Positions 9,690-16,202 of a DNA stretch of 16,202 nt are shown piece by piece (positions within the stretch are counted from its first letter, which is position 1; each line of letters opens with the position of its first letter). Made by a program: the position numbers and the translations under genes. The notes beneath the pieces were generated by a model that saw only the letters and a list, made by a program, of their open reading frames with translations, was not told where the DNA came from and did no database searches. This DNA comes from Alectoria sarmentosa (taxonomy: Eukaryota; Ascomycota; Lecanoromycetes; Lecanorales; Parmeliaceae): the NCBI GenBank assembly GCA_009733775.1, contig WOGZ01000542.1:1-16202 (forward strand). Reading direction: 5' to 3'.

Positions 9690-10890
9690 TAGGCGAAATA
9701 CTTCATGGTCTCAGGCTCGGTGGTCGACTACTAAGGGGACATTCCCCTCGATGACCTCTCCTAAAACCTTTGTCTGATGAGTTCGGGACTTAGTGTACCA
9801 CAGAGCCTTGTGTCAGACTCAAACGACGAATACCAATGGCAGTCCATTGGGAAATCTCCTTTCTTGAACACCGATACCCAATCAAAGATCTGGTGTGGTC
9901 GGAGTTCTACCATGGTGTGACGGCGAGGCTGCTCTAGGTCAATTCCACGGTCATCTGGATCTGGATATGACATCAGCAGAAGGATGATGGAGCGGCGATG
10001 TGATGTCCCAAACCTGGATATGGGTGACGAAAGGCAGTCATTCCATTGCCCTTTCCCATGTTGGTACTGATGAATCAGTCATTTAGGCACGAATGAGGTT
10101 CATTTTTAGGAGTTAAGATCGTAGCGCAGTCTTGGACACGCTTGGAGGGTCTCGAGTATGAACAGAACACAGTCACATGAAGATTGCACCGGATCGAGGG
10201 TCCGTGTACGGCATGATAGCAGGTTGTACGATTCCGAAACGTGCCATGACTGACGACCACGAAGATTATATGTAAAATCTTCGCAGATGATCTATTTGAG
10301 CAGAAAATTTGGTAGCGGCAAATGAAACTCAAGCTTCACAGAGAGCAGTGGACAATTCCGTTATGAGCAACTCCCCTAGTGGATCCTGGCACGGGTATCC
10401 CGTATGTGGTGCAGCTTCCCGAGACATGGGAAACGGGGCTGGCAAAACACATGGGGGGGATAGTGCCTGATACCCTTGGTAATCAACAAGTCAAAGCGTA
10501 CTTTGTTTCATGCCCTTCCTAACCACTTCCTGGTTCTCCAATCGGAGTAGAAAATGAGGATTAGCAAGCATTGCATTGGCGGAGATTACGGAGTCAGGAC
10601 CGGCTGAAAGGTATGAAAGGCCCGGAGATGAGCGGCTAATGAAGATCATGTGCAGGTACTCCTTTTGAGAATCATTGACATGCTGCCCAAAGCATCTTGT
10701 TCCAAGATCTGGACAGGTTGAAGTAGATATCGAGGCATCTTGACAATGCAGGAGTCCTATATTCACGGCGCTAGTTTTACGAAGATAATCCGAACGCTTG
10801 GCGTTGTCGCTTTCTTGTATCAAACCTTTTTTTGAAAACTTGATGTTGTATCTGTTGAATAACAGGCCACTGGGCCGAATTGATAATACT
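9690..10890. other. Normal-composition DNA, no assigned gene
   Basis: Two minus-strand open frames stand out. The first is at 9761-9973 (70 codons, starting M-S-Y-P-D-P-D-D-R). The second is at 10491-10823 (110 codons, starting M-I-Q-E-S-D-N-A-K-R). Both have balanced, coding-like amino-acid content, but neither shows a domain I recognise and no splice chain joins them convincingly. They may be exons of a decayed gene or chance frames. Nothing else is supported here. Confidence 0.35.
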
Positions 10891-10895
10891 CTTAG

Positions 10896-10915
10896 GAGAG
10901 AGAGAGTGTGTGTGT
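10896..10915. repeat. GA/GT microsatellite
   Basis: A run of GA dinucleotides passes directly into a run of TG dinucleotides over about 20 bases. It lies just beside the GC-rich inverted-repeat patch that starts at about 10928. Confidence 0.85.
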
Positions 10916-10923
10916 AATTCCTA

Positions 10924-10975
10924 CATCGGAGGGCCGGGCCCCCTGTCGTACTTACGCCCTAAAGGCGTACGTAGC
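10924..10975. repeat. GC-rich inverted repeats, possible transposon terminus
   Basis: A gggccgggcccc tract at about 10931 is followed by tacgcc-ctaaa-ggcgta (10953-10969), a perfect 6-bp stem with a 5-nt loop, and then cgtagcc. The patch lies close to where the gene island gives way to the AT-rich block. GC-rich compact inverted repeats of this sort often end fungal DNA transposons. No matching partner end was found in the window, so the nature of the element is open. Confidence 0.4.
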
Positions 10976-11119
10976 CAATAATGCCGCCGTTTTTGCCCAC
11001 TCGGCTTCACGACCATGTCCGGTTGTTTTGAATATGTCTCAAATATATGTGGTCGAAGACCAATGAAATCAGATTTCTTTACACTCTGCAATGTTTCCTC
11101 ACCCTTAAACTTCCTCAAT

Positions 11120-13190
11120 CTCTCATACGCTCATTGACGAAGTCTTCGTTTAATTCGTCTCTTATAATAATAAACATTAATGATTTCATTGTATATCGTA
11201 ACGTCAGAGAGAATGTAATATTGCATTTGTCATTGAAAATTTAAATTCATCTTCGATTCGATAATAAAACGTTATCTCAACGCCTTCAAAATCACGATTA
11301 TTTGAAAAATTTATACGCACGTCGATAATTGAGTTAATAACGTACGATTTTATATTTTTAAAATATTTAAAACTATTATACGTTTTAATATTTGTTTTAA
11401 CTTAAAGAAAAATTAACTATTTATAAAAATTTAAATTTAGAAAACGTAAAAAGAGCTTTTTAAAAAGTAAGTTTAAAAGATTTAATAAAAAGACTTTAAA
11501 AAATAAGCTTAAAAAATTACTTGAAAAACTTAATTAAAAGTTTTTTAGATTTAAGTAAAAGCGTGTAAAAATTAATAATAAAAATAATAAAAGTAATAAG
11601 CTTTAAAGAGATAATTATTCAATAAATGTAACTTTAATAAAATCTCTTAAACGTTTAATAGCGAATCATTTTATAATAAATAATAAAAAAAGCGTTCAAT
11701 TAACGAATTTACATTTTAAAAAAAAATTAATAAATAACGTAATCAAATTTTGCTTAATTTAAAAGTTAAAAAATTCAATTAAAAAAAAGTTTAAATAAAA
11801 AATAAATTTAATTGAAAATTGAATAAAAGTATTAAAATTAATAATGAAAAAACATACTTAAATAAAATACGAGAAATGAATATATCTTTTTAACGTTAAA
11901 TAAATTTAAAAATTATCGATTTGAAATAAACTCTCGATTTTTTATTATATTTAATAAAAAAAATTCTAATAATGATCTTATTTTATATATACGAAAATCT
12001 TTAAATTATTTTAAATTTAAAAGTCGATTTTATTAAAGAAATTATCTAATTTTTTTTTCTAATTTTTTATTAACTTATTTTCTTATTTATTTAACTTGAA
12101 AGCGAGCTTTTTTTTCGAGTTTTTTTATTAAAAGCGCTTATATATCAACCTTTTATTAAAAACTCTTATAATCGCTTTCAATTAAATATTTCTTAAAATA
12201 ATAATAAAAGTATTTTTTAATCTTTTTATTAAAATAAGTTATTTTTAATTATATAAATTAAACATTTATTGAATTTGTTTTTATAAATCTCGCGAAACGT
12301 TTTAAAATATTATTATATTTAACTTTTAAATAAATTGAATATAAGTTTAATAAAACTATAATTTAACGAGTAAAAATTAAAAAAGCAAATAAAATAACCT
12401 TTTTCTTTAATAACTTAAATAATATAAAAGTAAAATATACGTTAACGTTATAAATATAAATTATAATAAAATAATAAATTATTAATTATTTAATTATATA
12501 ATTATATAATATCTCGCTATTAAAAAAATTAAAACGAATAATCGTATAAAATAAATATTTATTAATATTATACGTTAATAAAATATCTTAAATATCGTTT
12601 CTTTTATATTATTATATTATTAAATCAATTATTAATTAATTTATAAATTATATATTTTTAATATATATACACTTTAAATAGCGACTCGTTTATAAATATT
12701 AATTACTTTATAATAAATTAAATATTATAATATATTACATATTATTAACTTTAAAATCTCATTTTTTATTTATAACTCAATCGATATCTTTTTAAAAATC
12801 GATATATCGTCGATTATTTACTTATTAAATCGAACTTTTTTAAAGAAATTTAGTTTATTTATTTTAATATATTTAAAAATGTTCATTTTAATATTAAAAA
12901 AAAAATCTTTTATAATAATAATAAATTTACGAAAATAATCGCGAGTATTATAAATAACATTATTAATTAATCGTTTTATATATTTATATATTACGCTTTT
13001 ATTTATAAATTATACTTAAATAAAAATCGTAACTATTTAATAATTATAAAAAACTTTTAATAAAAGTTAAAAGATTCGAAGTTTATAAATCGACGAACTT
13101 CATTAATTATTATAATAAATAGTTTATAATATTTGAATTTATTTATATAAATCGAATTTTAGTTTTAAAACTTATTATTTAAGATATAGA
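11120..13190. mobile_element. Extremely AT-rich, RIP-like block
   Basis: GC content falls to about 13-15% in sampled lines. CpA and TpG are almost absent over long stretches (none in 11401-11520, for example), while scattered CpG remains and TpA is very common. This is the pattern left by RIP, in which CpA becomes TpA. No open frame of note survives, and the original element cannot be named. It differs from the copia block at 1-6.6 kb, which keeps more CpA/TpG and readable domains. It lies between the two head-to-head genes. Confidence 0.7.
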
Positions 13191-13199
13191 AATAGATTG

Positions 13200-13427
13200 C
13201 ATATATAGTGAATGATTTACATCTATAAACTCAGACGAAGGCGCAATCTGTTATGGGTGTCAAGAAATTGCATTTTTTTTGAATATGCTAATATCATAAA
13301 TTACTCTACGGATGACAAGCGACAATGCCAAGCATTTGCCTGATTTTTGACTCCTCATCGCCAGGCCTCCCTCTCTTCTTTACACTACCTAAATCACCAT
13401 AGAACAAACTGATGACATCAAATCAAA
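13200..13427 (+). promoter_or_regulatory. Short promoter/leader of the 13428 gene
   Basis: Only about 230 bases of normal composition separate the AT-rich block from the ATG at 13428. They include a CT-rich run (cctccctctcttcttt, about 13366-13382) followed by an A-rich leader ending caaaATGGC, with A at -3 and G at +4. Any core promoter must fit here or lie in the eroded block. Confidence 0.5.
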
Positions 13428-14618
13428 ATGGCATCAAGAGCTGCAGATGTGTCTGGGTTTGGTGATCTTACCAACGTCAGTGCAGAAAGACTACAAGAAT
13501 TAGAAATCCTTCTTCGATCAATTCTGGCCTTGCCCATCGCCAAAACCACCTATGCCCAGATCATCGATGGAATGCCCACGCGCACCTATTTTTCGGATAA
13601 GTACAGAGACTCTGACTATTATACCACAATCATCGACAGCGACAAAGTGAAGCCCTCTGATCAGGCTATGGAAGAGTACGAAAAAATGAAGACAACTTTC
13701 GCGCCCCAGGATTTGATTATCGACCTCAAGGTATGCCTTTTCCCCCTGGCAGTAACTCAATTAGTCAAAAGTAACTCAATACAGGTAGCCCAAAAGTATC
13801 AAAATGCGCCGTCGGGCACTTATGAACACTTATTACGTCTCGTGCAAATAGCAGCAGCTTCTTTGAATGCATTAGCCGGGATGATATATGTATCTAGGCA
13901 CCGCGATATGGAGCTGAATCCTCCAGATCCGCCAGGAGGGTCTCATCGTCTGTTCCACAGGACTGATGATTTCTACGTCAAGTTCTACAACACAGACTAC
14001 CGACATTTCCAAGAGTACCCGTTCGGTCTGTTGAACGTTGTGGGATATTGGGCCGAGACCGAAATCTTTGGGGGTGTCTTATTGTTCGAGCACGATGAGA
14101 TTGGCTCAGGGGTACCCTACTGCTGCTGGTTTTGAGCAACGTCTTAACCCTATGCTAACCGATACCAGATCATCAGCGCCTTCCTCCACCAACAACACAC
14201 ATCTCGTGCTTTTCAGCTTTCCAAAGAACAGCTTCAGCATTTCGCACAATTGCACAAAGCAGACGACACCGTTAAAGACCCTAACGCAGATGACCTCCTT
14301 CCTTTTACCAAGCAACTGGATGCGCGCACCGAGCTTACCTACCGCGAGGTGGGACAGCCACCACTTCGTATCTACAAGAACGAGTACGATATGCAACCAG
14401 ATGAGCTTCTGCCAGCATACCCAAGTTGTGTGGTCCATTATGGTGACAAAAATGACCCGCGGGCCGTGATATGGGAGGAGACAGAGGCGGAGACAATGAA
14501 ACTCATAGAGCAAAGTGAAAGGGATCGGGCGTCTCGCCGAGATGCGTCCTCGCGGGAGAAAGCTTCCCCATCTTGTTCAAAGGATGATTCCTCCTCAGCG
14601 AACAAGAAAGATTCATGA
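13428..14618 (+). CDS. HELGH-family-like pseudoenzyme, three exons
   Basis: I read exons 13428-13730, 13785-14111 and 14169-14618, giving an intact 359-aa product (101 + 109 + 149 residues). No signal peptide or membrane span is evident. I do not recognise a named domain. The protein aligns by eye with the minus-strand HELGH gene of this window. A helix start A-E-R-L...L-L-R-S-I-L-A-L-P (19-36) matches A-Q-Q-V...L-A-R-S-L-I-A-G-P. A-S-L-N-A-L-A-G (126-133) matches T-F-V-H-E-L-G-H. V-G-Y-W-A-E-T-E-I-F-G-G (187-198) matches A-G-A-R-L-E-V-E-M-F-G-G. Both introns share phase 0 at matching places. In this copy the zinc ligands and catalytic Glu are Asn, Gly and Ala, so metallopeptidase activity is not expected. 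There are about 26 extra residues between the two motifs. The C-terminus (about 320-359) is charged and Ser-rich, likely disordered. The gene model is good; the family link is an inference. Confidence 0.8.
13731..13784 (+). other. Intron 1 of the 13428 gene (54 nt)
   Basis: The donor is GTATGC and the acceptor ATACAG, with an AGTAAC/CTCAAT branch-like stretch just upstream. It is in phase 0. Its length is a multiple of three and it has no stop in frame, so retention would insert 18 residues rather than break the protein. Removal improves the match to the paralogue, which has an intron at the same place. Confidence 0.75.
14112..14168 (+). other. Intron 2 of the 13428 gene (57 nt)
   Basis: The donor is GTACCC (weak), with an excellent GCTAAC branch site and a TACCAG acceptor. 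It is in phase 0. It contains an in-frame TGA, so it must be removed to reach the third exon. It lies 12 codons after the F-G-G motif, close to the 14-codon spacing in the minus-strand gene. Confidence 0.8.
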
Positions 14619-15440
14619 ATACAGACAAGACACCCACGGATTTGTCAATGGCTAGTGGCTAAAAGCTTGTTTAGATGATCCCCATGCATGAAATCATCAC
14701 ATTCATGAATCATAAGTCATACTCACTCTACGTGAGACACTGTGTAAGAAGTCATGCATGCGTGAAAGGTCCGAGCCTCGAAAGCGCGCACGCGCCAAGT
14801 TTTGGGTCGTTCTTCTGGTCTTGGCAGTCCCAAAGGCTACAATTTGTTCTCGATTGGCTTAAAGCATATCAGCTGCTGACACTCAATATTTCGTGTGACT
14901 TTTGAGATCGCTATTGGGGTGATCATCTTCTATGCATGACTCGTGCAACATTCTCTTACTGGACATCCAAGCCCGGGACCTGCAATATCTAACTCACTGG
15001 ACCAAAAATCTTTGGCGTGCAATCAATGTACAGAACATTACTTTGCGTACAGTCCCTTGGAGTACGATCCTAACAAGGAGATCGCTAAACATGCACTGAA
15101 TAATCGACCGGTGAAAAAGACCCTACATTTTCTCGCATACTCTAAGGCATGGTCGCGGCCGCATCTTACTCCTGGGGCAAGTAGCCCCGCTGACAAAGCA
15201 TTCGGAATCGGCATCGCAGACATAGCCCACTCCCGGGTAGCAAATCATGTCTTTCCTAAAGGACCGGCGAGGCAAAGAGCATGTACAAGTCAAGTGAAGC
15301 AAGGTGGAGGGGGCCGATTATGCACGTAGGTTTCGATTACAGGGGTCACGAAATCTACCAAGCTTGGTTGCTTTAGTTTGTTCGAACGTCCCAATCACGG
15401 TTTTAGAATTCAGAAGGGCATACCTCCATGGCCTCAGGCT
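14619..15440. other. Normal-composition DNA, no supported gene
   Basis: This holds the 3' end of the 13428 gene and then sequence of ordinary composition. A 128-codon plus-strand frame at 14943-15329 has no recognisable domain, and a 61-codon frame overlaps it on the other strand. Neither has supporting splice sites or a family match that I can see, so they are left uncalled. Confidence 0.45.
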
Positions 15441-15480
15441 GACGTTGTAGGGGCAGGATCGTAGAGTCCAGGGCGCCCGA

Positions 15481-15590
15481 TGGTCCAAACCGTTGGTTTA
15501 AAGGACTGAACCGGTCCATTCGAAGCTATTTAGATGGTTCGTAATCGATCCATATAATTAAACGATCTAAGTTCATTTTGGACCGTTTAT
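15481..15590. repeat. GGTCC/GGACC motif cluster at island edge
   Basis: Motifs GGTCC (15482), AAGGACTG (about 15501), CCGGTCC (about 15511) and GGACCG (about 15580) occur in both orientations within 110 bases. An AAACC-GTT-GGTTT hairpin lies at 15487-15499. The sequence then becomes AT-rich. This resembles the motif-dense subterminal region of a DNA transposon, but no terminus or target duplication was identified. Confidence 0.45.
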
Positions 15591-15599
15591 ACTCATAAT

Positions 15600-16202
15600 T
15601 CAAAGACTCCTTCAAATCGTTTATAGTTTTTATAACTTTTTCATTTATAATATTAATGATAACACATAAATCTTACTTTATAAAAATGTTTAATCAAAAT
15701 CATAACTTTAAAGACTTTAATAACTATATAATAATAATTTTAAAATTAATTTCTTAATTTAATATCGTGTATTTAACTTTTAAAAAAACACGTTTTAATT
15801 TCGAAGACATAATAAATATTAAATAAATATTAATAATTTATTTTAATAGCAAAGAATTTCGAGCACGCTAATATAAATTTAATTATTAATTTATTATTAT
15901 TCGATTTTTTTTCGAGAAAAATTAATAAATTACGTATATGTTAATTTAATTTATTATCGATATGCTAAAATACTCGCTTTTTATTTATCTACAAGTCAGG
16001 ACCCATGAATTAAATTCATAACATTTAAAAACAAAAGAAGGCGAAACGGACTTAAGGCTTAACGCCGATTAAACTTTTTTTTTTTTTTTTTTACTTTCTC
16101 TCTCTTCGAACTGAAATATTAAATTTATTAATGCATTTAAATTATAAATACATTAAAATTGTGAAGGCATTAAATTTATAAATTTTATTCAAAATGCAAA
16201 AA
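15600..16202. other. AT-rich degraded DNA at window end
   Basis: Composition returns to that of eroded repeats, with no open frames worth noting. It includes a run of 18 T at 16075-16092, next to a CT-rich stretch. On the minus strand this run would be an A tail, which could mark the 3' end of a non-LTR element or may be a simple repeat. The element, if any, runs out of the window or cannot be named. Confidence 0.45.

Noticed and set aside
14943..15329. 128-codon plus-strand frame as a gene
   Set aside because: No recognisable domain, an overlapping frame on the other strand and no splice or leader evidence; it lies in DNA leading to repeats.
16075..16092. Poly-T run as a LINE 3' tail
   Set aside because: No coding remnant of a non-LTR element is visible beside it, so it is recorded only as a homopolymer run.
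1..16202. CRISPR arrays, bacterial operons, tRNA or rRNA genes
   Set aside because: No regularly spaced repeats, cloverleaf or rRNA-like sequence was seen, and the introns point to a eukaryote.

Overview
The window looks like nuclear DNA of a filamentous ascomycete (Pezizomycotina) with a two-compartment genome. Two blocks of ordinary composition carry short-intron genes (about 7.5-11.1 kb and 13.2-15.5 kb). They sit between very AT-rich blocks (1-6.6 kb, 11.1-13.2 kb, 15.6-16.2 kb) in which transposons are eroded by C:G to T:A mutation. Introns of 54-61 nt with GT donors, CTAAC/CTGAY-like branch sites and YAG acceptors, CT-rich leaders and RIP-like (repeat-induced point mutation) decay all fit this. 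The species cannot be told from the sequence.

Layout: (1) About 1.0-5.9 kb, minus strand, is a dead Ty1/copia retrotransposon. Its order in the direction of transcription is Gag with a degraded zinc knuckle, protease, integrase, reverse transcriptase and RNase H. Domains are still readable, but key residues and tryptophans are changed or stopped. (2) 6.6-7.5 kb is intermediate in composition and holds a CACGTG-containing inverted repeat. (3) 8246-9487, minus strand, is a three-exon gene for an unassigned intracellular HELGH zinc-metalloprotease-like protein. It is interrupted by an in-frame TGA at codon 50. (4) 9.5-11.1 kb has no gene I can support, but ends in a GC-rich inverted-repeat patch that may be a transposon terminus. 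(5) 11.12-13.19 kb is an extremely AT-rich block, almost free of CpA/TpG. (6) 13428-14618, plus strand, is an intact three-exon gene of 359 aa. (7) 14.6-15.5 kb has no supported gene. From 15.48 kb a cluster of GGTCC/GGACC motifs leads into another AT-rich block.

Main observation: the two genes appear to be distant paralogues arranged head to head across the middle AT-rich block. Both introns lie in the same phase at matching places, and a G-x-x-G-x-x-x-E-x-E-[MI]-F-G-G segment is shared. The HELGH zinc site of the minus-strand gene lines up with N-A-L-A-G in the plus-strand gene, which would make the latter a pseudoenzyme. The copy that keeps the catalytic motif is the one with the premature stop; the copy without the motif has an open frame. 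This pairing is an inference from reading the sequence, and homology searches and RNA data could test it.
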